18,190 nucleotides of DNA, taken from NCBI GenBank assembly GCA_016209805.1, contig JACQVJ010000253.1:1-18190 (forward strand), in the 5' to 3' direction. The stretch comes from Ignavibacteriota bacterium (GTDB taxonomy: Bacteria > Bacteroidota > Ignavibacteria > UBA10030 > UBA6906). Position numbers and translations under genes: made by a program. How positions within the stretch are numbered: the stretch's first letter is position 1; every line of letters begins with the position of its first letter. Under the pieces are notes generated by a model. That model had not been told where the DNA came from, ran no database searches, and saw only the letters and a list, made by a program, of their open reading frames with translations. Shown here in pieces: positions 8,449 through 14,853 of this stretch.

Positions 8449-9318
8449 CTACGTGTCGGCTCCCTCGCCGTAGACCTCGTTCACTCCGAACTTGCTGGCG
8501 GCCCACAACGAGAGATTCGCCGTAATGGCAACGATGGCATGTTTCTCATCCTCTTCGCGTATGACAAGGTCGTACGTGTCGGCAACGAATTGAAGGTTCT
8601 TGAGGATCTTGCCGACCTGCTCCCTCGTCACAACGCCATGCCAGAACGCAACCTGCGTCTTGATCATCGATCCATGGCGTCTCAGGAGCGCACCCATGGG
8701 AAACACACGTTCACTCTGCGGCGTGCGGGGCTGGCAGATATGAGTGAGGTCGCTGAAGTATTCATCCCAATGCGTTGCAAACTTCCTGTTCTCTGCCCGA
8801 CGGAGATACCGCGCACGCTTCAGTGAAAATCGCGCCTTCGTGCGTGGGCGAAGTCTCGGAATCACAGGATGGAGATCGAACAGAGTTTCCGTGTTCGTCG
8901 GATCGTCTTCGTCGGGTTCCTTGAACACCCAGCGATTCTTCAGTCCGGTCCACGTATCGATGCACACGACAGGCGCCTCGCGGCTGTCAAGGTAGATGAA
9001 CTTACCTCGCTCCACTCCCACAACGGTGATCCAATGTCCCCAGTCATCAACGCAGAGGACGGCGGGATACCCCCTTTTAAGAGTTGCAAGGAGCTCACGC
9101 TTTGCACGCAGGGCATTCTTGCGACGGATAACTTTCATCTCGCAATCGTACGCACGCGCTGCACGGGCGAGTTTTATTTCATCGGTGCCGGCCCACCAGT
9201 GTGTGCCGGCAAGGCGCGAGACCTGCTTTTCATCCACAAACTTGCCAAGCATAATCAACGCGTGCTTGAGAGCGAACGGTCCACACTGCCATTTGTTCGG
9301 TTGAGGATAAATTCCCAT
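8449..9318 (-). CDS. C39-like papain-fold cysteine peptidase (Peptidase_C39_2 type)
   Basis: The product has 289 residues. QPNKWQCGPFALKHAL at the very N-terminus places the nucleophile Cys12 after an oxyanion Gln11. DDWGHWITVVG supplies His95, and YLDSR supplies Asp111, giving the expected Q-C-H-D set of C39-like proteases. The second half (about 130-289) is basic and matches nothing I recognise. There is no ABC transporter domain, no membrane segment and no signal peptide, so it is unlike bacteriocin-processing exporters; it probably acts in the cytosol on an unknown substrate. The ATG at 9318 is the only sensible start because an in-frame TAG lies nine codons upstream and the next Met is beyond Cys12. 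The ribosome site is poor. It heads a unit with GT9, the DUF1684 lipoprotein and the membrane protein. Confidence 0.78.
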   Translation of the reverse strand: MGIYPQPNKWQCGPFALKHALIMLGKFVDEKQVSRLAGTHWWAGTDEIKLARAARAYDCEMKVIRRKNALRAKRELLATLKRGYPAVLCVDDWGHWITVVGVERGKFIYLDSREAPVVCIDTWTGLKNRWVFKEPDEDDPTNTETLFDLHPVIPRLRPRTKARFSLKRARYLRRAENRKFATHWDEYFSDLTHICQPRTPQSERVFPMGALLRRHGSMIKTQVAFWHGVVTREQVGKILKNLQFVADTYDLVIREEDEKHAIVAITANLSLWAASKFGVNEVYGEGADT

Positions 9319-9344
9319 GTGTTGCTGATATTCCCCGACGAGCT

Positions 9345-9375
9345 AAAAGGAAAAAAAGTGGCCTCCTGTGAGGCC
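9345..9375 (-). terminator. Strong rho-independent terminator, minus strand
   Basis: On the minus strand, GGCCTC and GAGGCC (9360-9365 and 9370-9375) form a perfect 6-bp stem around an ACAG loop. It is followed by AC, seven T (9351-9357), CC and four more T (9345-9348). It lies about 180 bp after the end of the HExxH membrane protein gene and only 26 bp before the start codon of the C39-like gene. It probably ends the right-hand transcription unit but may also act as a leader attenuator for the left-hand one. Confidence 0.85.
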
Positions 9376-9471
9376 AAGACACGCATAATGTACAGAATGA
9401 TGGGAGAAAATGAAAGAAGATAATCCCGCTGAAACCCGGCCTGTGACACAGACCTCGTGTCTCTAAGCGTT

Positions 9472-9520
9472 GTCCATCCATGGACTTATGGCAGATTGGC
9501 CGATGGACTCGCAGGTCCAT
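9472..9520. repeat. Paired inverted repeats built on ATGGAC/GTCCAT
   Basis: GTCCAT-CC-ATGGAC (9472-9485) is followed 17 bp later by ATGGAC-TCGCAG-GTCCAT (9503-9520). Four copies of the same hexamer thus sit in alternating orientation within 49 bp. A further short hairpin, GACAC with GTGTC, lies just before at about 9445-9461. They lie in the 239-bp non-coding stretch between the C39-like and HExxH genes, in the presumed 3' untranslated region of the latter. The role is unknown: RNA fold, protein site or remnant of a repeat element. Confidence 0.5.
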
Positions 9521-9557
9521 GCTTTGAGCATTGGCTGGACACTCCGATCACTTGCCT

Positions 9558-10091
9558 TCAACCTGCCATCGAATGCCGAAACGATTTGATTGCGAAATGG
9601 ATGCCTGCCACAATCGCAACAGCGCATACAAGTAGTCCAATCCAGAACAGAGTCTCACCCAGTGGTTCGGCGGAATCAAGGTGAGAAGAGAGCAACCAGT
9701 TCCAGTCGTGAATAACACCTCGGGCGATAAGCTTGAGCTGTCGATAAGGCGCGTCCTTAATGTACACGCTCACGTTGATCAGGTTCTCGCCGAGCCAGAA
9801 CGCAGGGTAGAGAACCTGCGAGACGTTTTGTCGCCGGGTGACAAGCAGCAACAGCAACGGAAGCAAACACTGGAAGAGCGAACCACCCACGATGTGGATC
9901 CACATGCCGAACGGTTTCAGAAAGAAATGTCCGGCCTCGTGAATGAAGAGATTGATGGTGTCGAGAACCCAGATGACGAACGGAGGCTGGTACGAGGGCG
10001 ATGCTGGGTCGTAGGCAGTCGCGAGAAACACAAGGAGATATGTCAGATACGATACAACGCCTATCTTCAAAAAGAAAGCAATTGTTCTCAT
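9558..10091 (-). CDS. Small integral membrane protein with HExxH motif (M50/site-2-protease-like)
   Basis: The protein has 177 residues. Hydrophobic segments lie near 3-25, 38-52, 66-84 and 146-168. HEAGH at 51-55 sits at the end of a hydrophobic stretch, as in M50 (site-2 protease) zinc metallopeptidases, and GGSLFQCLLP follows at 69-78. The classical N-x-x-P-x-x-x-x-D-G second motif is absent; HDW at 128-130 may supply further metal ligands. It is shorter than typical M50 enzymes and could be a non-canonical or inactive member. The start is 13 bp after the stop of the Asp-box T9SS gene, so the two are probably co-transcribed. Function is unknown; intramembrane proteolysis is an inference from the motif only. 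Confidence 0.75.
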   Translation of the reverse strand: MRTIAFFLKIGVVSYLTYLLVFLATAYDPASPSYQPPFVIWVLDTINLFIHEAGHFFLKPFGMWIHIVGGSLFQCLLPLLLLLVTRRQNVSQVLYPAFWLGENLINVSVYIKDAPYRQLKLIARGVIHDWNWLLSSHLDSAEPLGETLFWIGLLVCAVAIVAGIHFAIKSFRHSMAG

Positions 10092-10104
10092 GAGAATGGG
10101 GAAC

Positions 10105-11412
10105 TCATTTTATAAGAACCCCTCTCCCGGAGGACACAAACTTGCCGGCAGTAATACGATAAAGATAGACTCCGCTGGCCAGATGCGAGGCGTTGAACAG
10201 AACTTCGTGTGTTCCCGCCCCCTGCTTTTCGTTCACAAGTGATGTCACCTCTATTCCAACAACATCGAACACTCTCAGCGATACGAACGAAGGTTCCGCA
10301 AGACCATACCGAATTCTAGTTACCGGGTTAAACGGGTTGGGGAAGTTCTGTACCAACGACCAAGAACCTTGGAGAGCCTTCTGTTCGTCTACCGAGGTCA
10401 GTTGTGAAAGTAGGCGACGCGAGACGCCACCGTACGAAGTTCCAGCAAAAAGATACGCACCATTTGCTATGAAGGAGAGGATGGGATTGTTGGACGGCAA
10501 CCCTTCGCTGACATTTTCCCATGATGCGCCGTTGTTTGTACTTCTGAAAACGCCGCAACACCGTGTCCACGAGCCGACGCCTGCAAAGAGAACGTTGCCG
10601 AACGCGTAAACGGAGTTGACAGCATTGTCAATTGGCAGCCCACCTGCAACGGCCGACCAGCTCTTCCCGCCATCTGCACTGCGGAACATCATGGTTTCAG
10701 ATGCATACCTTCCACCTGCGAACAGGAACGAGTCGGTGGCTGCAAACGATTGGATATCGAAGTGGCCGGAAGGTAATCCGTTGTCGATGCGTTGCCAACT
10801 GACTCCGAGGTCGGGACTCCACAATAAGTATCCGCTGTCCGGAGATTGAAACGCAACGAGTAATGTTGAGTCGTGTATGAGTGCCGATCGAGGATAGGGA
10901 TGCGCGGCGACAGGCAGCGGCACAGAGAGAGAACTGTCCCACGTCAACCCGAGATTCGTACTCCTCATAACCTTGGTTCCATAAAAGCCATAGATTGCCA
11001 CCGGGGTGACTGAACCCGGATGCTGCGCAAGCCGGAACTGCTGCGCAAGCGATTGGGTCCAGTATGTCCCGTCATTCTCAGAACGGAAGATGCCGCGGCT
11101 GCAGCTGCTCAGAAGAACTCCGCCGGAGGCAACCAACGACAAAACAATGTCCGGATCGGGCGTAAAGAGTCCGCTGTCTGCCCTGCTCCAACTCGAGCCG
11201 TAATCCGAGGACCGATACATAACCAGATCGATCAGATCTCCGGTTCCGGCAGCGAACATCTTGTCACCGTTGCGGGCAAAACAGACGATATGTGCGGTGT
11301 GCAATACGCCACCATTGCACGGCTCCCATTGGGCGGAAAGGTTTGCGGAAAACAATCCATTGACGATAATGGTGATTAGAACCAACACGCTTTTTGTAAT
11401 CGTACCTGTCAT
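10105..11412 (-). CDS. Secreted Asp-box (BNR-like) beta-propeller protein with T9SS sorting domain
   Basis: The product has 435 residues. A signal peptide is visible at about 1-28 (hydrophobic core, ending in SANLSAQ). Six Asp-box motifs mark the propeller blades: SSDYGSSW, SENDGTYW, STNLGLTW, SPDLGVSW, SADGGKSW and STNNGASW. From about residue 352 a type A T9SS domain follows (QNFPNPFNP, GVYLYR). The layout parallels the other Asp-box protein at 3394-4761, but the blades differ clearly, so they are old paralogues or independent members. No enzymatic residues are evident, and an extracellular binding role is likely. It starts 38 bp after the FG-GAP protein gene and is followed by the membrane metalloprotease-like gene after 13 bp. 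AGGAG lies 12 bases before the ATG, a rather long spacing. Confidence 0.82.
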   Translation of the reverse strand: MTGTITKSVLVLITIIVNGLFSANLSAQWEPCNGGVLHTAHIVCFARNGDKMFAAGTGDLIDLVMYRSSDYGSSWSRADSGLFTPDPDIVLSLVASGGVLLSSCSRGIFRSENDGTYWTQSLAQQFRLAQHPGSVTPVAIYGFYGTKVMRSTNLGLTWDSSLSVPLPVAAHPYPRSALIHDSTLLVAFQSPDSGYLLWSPDLGVSWQRIDNGLPSGHFDIQSFAATDSFLFAGGRYASETMMFRSADGGKSWSAVAGGLPIDNAVNSVYAFGNVLFAGVGSWTRCCGVFRSTNNGASWENVSEGLPSNNPILSFIANGAYLFAGTSYGGVSRRLLSQLTSVDEQKALQGSWSLVQNFPNPFNPVTRIRYGLAEPSFVSLRVFDVVGIEVTSLVNEKQGAGTHEVLFNASHLASGVYLYRITAGKFVSSGRGVLIK

Positions 11413-11450
11413 GGAGTAAAACAGCTCCTGTGTTCTTCGCGAGTGTGTCG

Positions 11451-13163
11451 TTACTTCGTCATCACCATTCTTTTCGTCTCTGAATATCGCCCGGCCTGCA
11501 GGCGATAGAAGTACACGCCGCTTGCAAGCTGCCGCACATCAAAGACAACCTGGTAGCTCCCCGGTTGGAGTTCATCGCGCACAAGTGTTGCGACTTCTCT
11601 CCCCAGAAGGTCGTACACTTTGAGTGTCACGTAACTGACCTCTGACGTCTGATATCTGATCTCTGTTTTAGGATTGAACGGGTTCGGGTAATTCTGCATC
11701 AACTCGAAGTGCTCGGGCTGCGCTTCGCTGAGCAGTCGTACGCTCGATGGGCCGGCTTCGGTAACTGTCACGATCTGATTTACAGGAACAGTCGTGAGCC
11801 GTCGGATGGTACCACTTGGCCAGCGAATAATCACGCTATCAACAACAATGGCGGTCCCGACACCGAACTCGACGGCCAGCGAATTCTGTCCGTTGTGCCC
11901 TGACCCACCTTGCACCTCACGGATCTGACTCAGGCTGCCGATGTAAATCTGCACACGCGCGCCAATCGCAGAGCGATTCGAGGTGGTCCCCTGGAGTTTC
12001 AGTACGAGCCAGCGGTTTGTTGTGTCGCTGGTGTTCAGGAACAGCTTGTTGGCAACGCCGTTGTTGGAAAGATAAAGGTCGATGCGTCCGTCGTTGTTGA
12101 TGTCACCCCATGTTGTGCTGTTCGAGAGGAGATTGTCCACCATGCCGGAAGCCGCAGCGACGTCTGTGAATGTCGTCCCGTCGTTGCGATACAGTCGGTC
12201 CGGGGCAGAGGCGCTGTTGGCAACGTACAGATCGAGATCGCCGTCATTATCGACATCGGCCCAGCCGCAGGAGAACGATTGCGCAGCATCGGCGAGACCG
12301 AACACGCTTGCAACCTCGGTGAACGTTCCGTTGCCATTATTCTGAAAGAGCTGGTTTGCACCGTTTGAATTTGCGAGATAGAGATCAAGATCTCCATCGT
12401 TGTCAAAATCTCCCCAGTCGGCTCCCCAGGTATAGAGTGAAGTAATGAGACCGGAGGAGGATGTGACGTCGGTGAACGTCGTGCCGTCGTTCCGGTAGAG
12501 ATATCCCGTTGGAAAGCCTGTTTGGTTTCCTGCGAAGATGTCCGTGTCACCATCGTTGTCAAAGTCGGCGGTTGCCACCGAAAGCGTTGAGACACTGTCG
12601 GTGAGTCCGAGCGAGGCAGCAACGTGAGAGAAGCTGGCAAGGTTATCGTTTCGGAACAGATAATTGTAATGTGGAGGAATGCCGTTGTTGCCAACGTAAC
12701 AGTCAAGACGCCCGTCGTTGTTGTAGTCAAGCCAGTTGATCGATCCACCCCAGCTGGTGACGTTCATTCCTGCCTGAGCGGTAACATTGGTGAACGTTGT
12801 GGAATCGTTGCGGTACAGGATCATGCTCTGGTTGAAGTTGCCGACGACGATGTCGGTCCTTCCATCGTTGTTGAAGTCGGCCGCTGCACAGCCGCGTCCA
12901 GCGCCTGTGTTATTCAGGCCGAATGCCGCTGCAACATCCGTGAACGTGAGGTTGCCATTGTTTCTGTACAACCTGTTTGTCTGACCGTTTTTGACAAGAT
13001 GGATGTCCAGCAGTCCATCATTATCGAAGTCCAGAAACACAACGCCCTGTCCGTTGCCCGGATCGGCAACTCCGGCAGACGCTGCGATGTCGGTGAATTG
13101 GATTTGGGCGTGGAAGAGAGAAGGAAATAGAACGATTGCAAGAAAGAGGAGCATGGTTTTCAT
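11451..13163 (-). CDS. CRTAC1-like FG-GAP/VCBS repeat protein with ASPIC/UnbV domain and T9SS sorting domain
   Basis: The product has 570 residues. The signal peptide is 1-20 (ends FHAQ). Seven calcium-binding-type repeats follow, each with a D-x-(D/N)-N-D-G-x-x-D core: DFDNDGLLD at 45, then near 96, 146, 200, 252, 303 and 354, about every 50 residues, as in an integrin-alpha-like propeller. Residues about 396-467 match the ASPIC/UnbV domain (IGARVQIYIG, SGHNGQNSLAVEFGVG, RWPSG). From about 487 a type A T9SS domain follows (QNYPNPFNP, GVYFYR). Proteins of this make-up are extracellular, and their ligands are generally unknown. ATG 13163 has GAGGAG eight bases upstream (13172-13177), one of the best ribosome sites in the window. 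It is the first gene of the unit that also holds the Asp-box and HExxH genes. Confidence 0.93.
   Translation of the reverse strand: MKTMLLFLAIVLFPSLFHAQIQFTDIAASAGVADPGNGQGVVFLDFDNDGLLDIHLVKNGQTNRLYRNNGNLTFTDVAAAFGLNNTGAGRGCAAADFNNDGRTDIVVGNFNQSMILYRNDSTTFTNVTAQAGMNVTSWGGSINWLDYNNDGRLDCYVGNNGIPPHYNYLFRNDNLASFSHVAASLGLTDSVSTLSVATADFDNDGDTDIFAGNQTGFPTGYLYRNDGTTFTDVTSSSGLITSLYTWGADWGDFDNDGDLDLYLANSNGANQLFQNNGNGTFTEVASVFGLADAAQSFSCGWADVDNDGDLDLYVANSASAPDRLYRNDGTTFTDVAAASGMVDNLLSNSTTWGDINNDGRIDLYLSNNGVANKLFLNTSDTTNRWLVLKLQGTTSNRSAIGARVQIYIGSLSQIREVQGGSGHNGQNSLAVEFGVGTAIVVDSVIIRWPSGTIRRLTTVPVNQIVTVTEAGPSSVRLLSEAQPEHFELMQNYPNPFNPKTEIRYQTSEVSYVTLKVYDLLGREVATLVRDELQPGSYQVVFDVRQLASGVYFYRLQAGRYSETKRMVMTK
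12068..13043 (-). repeat. Seven in-gene repeats encoding FG-GAP blades
   Basis: DNA encoding the D-N-D-G calcium-site motif recurs at about 12090, 12243, 12395, 12552, 12714, 12865 and 13017, a period of about 151-162 bp. The repeats are diverged at base level but clearly related, and a second conserved patch encodes the YRNDGTTFTDV strand. They explain the periodic signal in this region; it is not a CRISPR or satellite array. Confidence 0.8.
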
Positions 13164-13265
13164 GGGGTGTTCTCCTCAATGGGGATGTTGGTGGTTCTTG
13201 GCTTGGTTCTTCAATGTATAAGATCCGCTGATGAATTCAGTTATCGGAAAGCAATCGGTCGTATC

Positions 13266-13296
13266 GCCCGCCTCCGTTCTTCGGACTACGGCGGGC
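13266..13296. repeat. Intergenic hairpin (nested stem)
   Basis: GCCCGCC (13266-13272) pairs with GGCGGGC (13290-13296). Inside, TCCG (13273-13276) pairs with CGGA (13282-13285) around TTCTT, leaving a CTAC bulge. It lies in the 249-bp non-coding stretch between the FG-GAP gene and HepT. No T-tract follows on either strand, so it is not a standard terminator. It is possibly a REP-like element or an mRNA stabiliser for the toxin-antitoxin transcript. Confidence 0.6.
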
Positions 13297-13328
13297 CGGA
13301 CCATTGACTCCGTTTGGACTGCTCATAA

Positions 13329-13374
13329 CATGGTTCGACTCCCCCGACAAAGAGCGTCGGGGTCGCTCACCATG
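13329..13374. repeat. 46-bp nested imperfect palindrome
   Basis: The outer arms CATGGT (13329-13334) and ACCATG (13369-13374) enclose inner arms CCCCGAC (13342-13348) and GTCGGGG (13356-13362) around AAAGAGC. The outer part, GGTTCGACT and CGCTCACCATG, resembles a palindromic intergenic repeat I recall from many bacterial genomes. That recollection needs a genome-wide search to confirm. It sits 38 bp downstream of the stop of hepT on the minus strand. Confidence 0.6.
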
Positions 13375-13412
13375 ACGATGGATTGCTATCGGAACTTTCT
13401 TGTCTCTATGTG

Positions 13413-13778
13413 TTAGAAAAGCCTCTGTTGTTTCTCAGCCTCGTCGATGATCTTCTGAAGGTCTGCGATGAGCGGCGGCAAATCATCGACAATGATCTTC
13501 CAGAGTATTTCCAGCTGTACCTCATCATATCCATGAATCAATCTGTTGCGTGTTTCCACGATAGCTCTCCACGGAATTGCCGGGAAACGACTCTGGGTTT
13601 CATCAGTGACCTTTGAAGCCGCTTCACCCATGATCTCGACCAAGCGGGCGAGCGCAAGTGCGAGCTTCTCATCTGCAGTGAGGTCGGCAATCGATTTTCC
13701 CTTGAAGAAATGAACCGCCTTGCGGGCCGCATCGGAGATGTGACGGATGCGTATGAGGTCGCTCTTAGCTGCTGACAT
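13413..13778 (-). CDS. hepT: HepT-like toxin ribonuclease (HEPN domain, DUF86)
   Basis: This 121-residue all-helical protein carries the HEPN RX4-6H motif as R77-N-R-L-I-H82, followed by Gly83-Tyr84. In characterised MntA-HepT pairs, this tyrosine is the residue adenylylated by the antitoxin. HEPN toxins of this kind cut RNA (tRNA or mRNA) in the cytosol. The gene overlaps the upstream MNT antitoxin gene by 14 bp, the standard order antitoxin-toxin for this module. All key residues are present, so the toxin appears intact. It is the last gene of a six-gene same-strand cluster; hairpins without T-tracts lie just downstream. Confidence 0.9.
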   Translation of the reverse strand: MSAAKSDLIRIRHISDAARKAVHFFKGKSIADLTADEKLALALARLVEIMGEAASKVTDETQSRFPAIPWRAIVETRNRLIHGYDEVQLEILWKIIVDDLPPLIADLQKIIDEAEKQQRLF

Positions 13779-14067
13779 AAACCTGGCGGGCTTCTCTTAC
13801 CACAGACTCGCGGAAGTATTTGCTCAGTTCCTCCGGGGTTCGGAGGTCGACTGTTCGACCGAGCACCGTTGAAAGCTCATCCTGCAAATCGACAAAACCA
13901 AACCCCGGCACATGCCCCGGGATGAACTCCACAAGAACGTCAAGGTCGCTATCCGGCCGCGCATCTCCGTGAAGGGTAGAGCCAAAGATCGAGAGCTTGC
14001 GGACATGGTACTTCCGGCAAATCTCCTCTAATCTCTGTCGTGTTGTTTCTGATATCTCAAATGACAT
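13765..14067 (-). CDS. mntA: MntA-like minimal nucleotidyltransferase antitoxin
   Basis: The 100-residue protein has the MNT signature GSX10DXD: G29-S30, then D41-x-D43 within [11 protein letters not shown], with a third acid at D74 in VDLRT. Such proteins neutralise HepT by transferring AMP to its motif tyrosine. The ATG at 14067 has AGAGG seven bases upstream. The gene overlaps hepT by 14 bp, strongly supporting a functional pair. Its first 54 codons are 92% identical in DNA to the second MNT gene at 14854-15156, while the remaining 46 codons are much more diverged. Confidence 0.92.
   Translation of the reverse strand: MSFEISETTRQRLEEICRKYHVRKLSIFGSTLHGDARPDSDLDVLVEFIPGHVPGFGFVDLQDELSTVLGRTVDLRTPEELSKYFRESVVREARQVYVSS
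13905..14067 (-). repeat. Duplicated segment, copy 1 (5' half of mntA)
   Basis: These 163 bp align without gaps to 14994-15156, with 13 mismatches by my count (92% identity). Seven of the mismatches fall between codons 10 and 17. Similarity drops abruptly after codon 54 in both genes, so the boundary is inside the coding sequence. Confidence 0.85.
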
Positions 14068-14095
14068 GTTCGTACCTCTGAACAGCCTCGTTCTT

Positions 14096-14329
14096 TCACT
14101 CGTGTACCGAGCCGAAGGCTACCCTGCATTTTTGCTTTCCATCCATCCGCTCTCGCTTCTTTTCGAGTTGTTTGATCGCGTGTTCGTATCTGCACATCGA
14201 GCAGTTATCTTTAAGCCAGTGGCGCTTCCACAATCGGTGAGGCCGGTGGAAGTAAGCAAAGCCAAACACATCCCACGTTTTCTTCCGTGTTTGGATCTTG
14301 GCTCTGTCTCGTGGTCGTTGGTGCTTCAT
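14096..14329 (-). CDS. Small basic Cys-x2-Cys protein of unknown function
   Basis: The 77-residue, strongly basic protein has a central block of aromatic residues, FGFAYFHRPHRL (22-33), followed by WKRHW and then C43-x-x-C46-R. This suggests a nucleic-acid-binding or single-site metal-binding protein; one CxxC plus nearby His could bind zinc. I recall short uncharacterised bacterial proteins with a similar RPHRL...CxMCR arrangement but cannot name a family. It fills the gap between hicA and mntA, with 35 bp before and 28 bp after, in the same orientation, and has a coding-like composition. The ribosome site is weak (GGA close to the ATG). It may be an accessory or regulatory part of the toxin-antitoxin cluster, or a passenger. 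Confidence 0.55.
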   Translation of the reverse strand: MKHQRPRDRAKIQTRKKTWDVFGFAYFHRPHRLWKRHWLKDNCSMCRYEHAIKQLEKKRERMDGKQKCRVAFGSVHE

Positions 14330-14364
14330 TCGTCCAAGGTCGAATTTTCCAGTTGCCTTTTGGT

Positions 14365-14601
14365 TTAGACTTTTGAATATGCATCAAGGAATCCTTCACG
14401 ATCAATGCCAGCTTGCGTTAGTGTTCTTCGGAGAGTGCTGGACTTGATCAAGCGATGATTAGGAAGAACGAGGGGCGTTATCGTTCCATCGGCGTTTTTC
14501 CGCTCAAGGATGATGTGATTGCCTTCACGAACAACGACAAAACCGAGAAGCTCAATCGCCTTGAGAACACTGTTCCTCGGCGCGTCGACCGGAAATTTCA
14601 T
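14365..14601 (-). CDS. hicA: HicA-family toxin (mRNA interferase)
   Basis: This 78-residue double-stranded-RNA-binding-fold toxin shows the pattern LLGFVVVREGNHIIL with the probable catalytic His29 (GNH). It continues with VLPNHRLIKSSTLRRTLTQAGI, split by family-conserved Lys-Ser/Thr-Leu and ending in FLDAY. HicA toxins cleave mRNA and tmRNA in the absence of HicB. The start codon overlaps the hicB stop as ATGA, so the two are translationally coupled, with the antitoxin gene first. The toxin appears complete. Confidence 0.92.
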   Translation of the reverse strand: MKFPVDAPRNSVLKAIELLGFVVVREGNHIILERKNADGTITPLVLPNHRLIKSSTLRRTLTQAGIDREGFLDAYSKV

Positions 14602-14837
14602 ACAGCAATCGAGGTCTCAGCAATGTAGGCATCAAGGCTCTGACCCCCACCCTCAAGGTGCTGAAGAAATGCGTCCTTTCCATAGTGCTGAATAAAGAAC
14701 TGGATGGCGCTCTCCGTATCTTTGAGTGCTTCCGCATAGGTCTCGCCTTGACCTACAATAGCACCACGTGTAAACCCGAGAGGGTATCCCACATACCCAT
14801 CGTCGTGACGCTCGATGACTATTTTTACTTTTTGCAT
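14598..14837 (-). CDS. hicB: HicB-family antitoxin, short form
   Basis: This 79-residue protein starts at ATG 14837, chosen because GGAG lies six bases upstream; an in-frame ATG at 14861 would overlap the preceding gene's stop. The fold core is recognisable as VKIVIERHDDGYVGYPL, then GQGETYAEALKDTESAIQFF, typical of the HicB partial RNase-H-like domain. The protein ends shortly after that domain, with no helix-turn-helix or ribbon-helix-helix extension, so it may not bind DNA itself. It should bind and block HicA. It starts 16 bp after the upstream MNT gene. Confidence 0.88.
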   Translation of the reverse strand: MQKVKIVIERHDDGYVGYPLGFTRGAIVGQGETYAEALKDTESAIQFFIQHYGKDAFLQHLEGGGQSLDAYIAETSIAV

Positions 14838-14853
14838 AAGGTTCTCCGATCTG

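Noticed and set aside
8435..8506. Upstream extension of the GT9 gene by 24 residues
   Set aside because: It overlaps the end of the C39-like gene and precedes the conserved N-terminal strand HRILVVRTDRLGD; ATG 8434 fits family length better.
12035..12748. 237-residue minus-strand reading frame inside the FG-GAP gene
   Set aside because: It is the off-frame shadow of the repetitive D-N-D-G coding DNA; its composition is almost all Thr, Ser, Arg and Ile, and the overlapping frame has clear domains.
12068..13043. Regular ~155-bp periodicity resembling a repeat array or CRISPR
   Set aside because: The period equals one FG-GAP blade in an open reading frame and the units are diverged. There are no short identical repeats with unique spacers.
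13231..13416. Short plus-strand reading frame in the intergenic region near hepT
   Set aside because: It covers both palindromic elements and has no recognisable features or ribosome site; the open frame is better explained by chance.
13997..14368. 123-residue plus-strand reading frame opposite mntA and the small CxxC protein
   Set aside because: It is antisense to the N-terminal half of mntA and the small gene. The minus-strand frames have conserved motifs and operon-like spacing.
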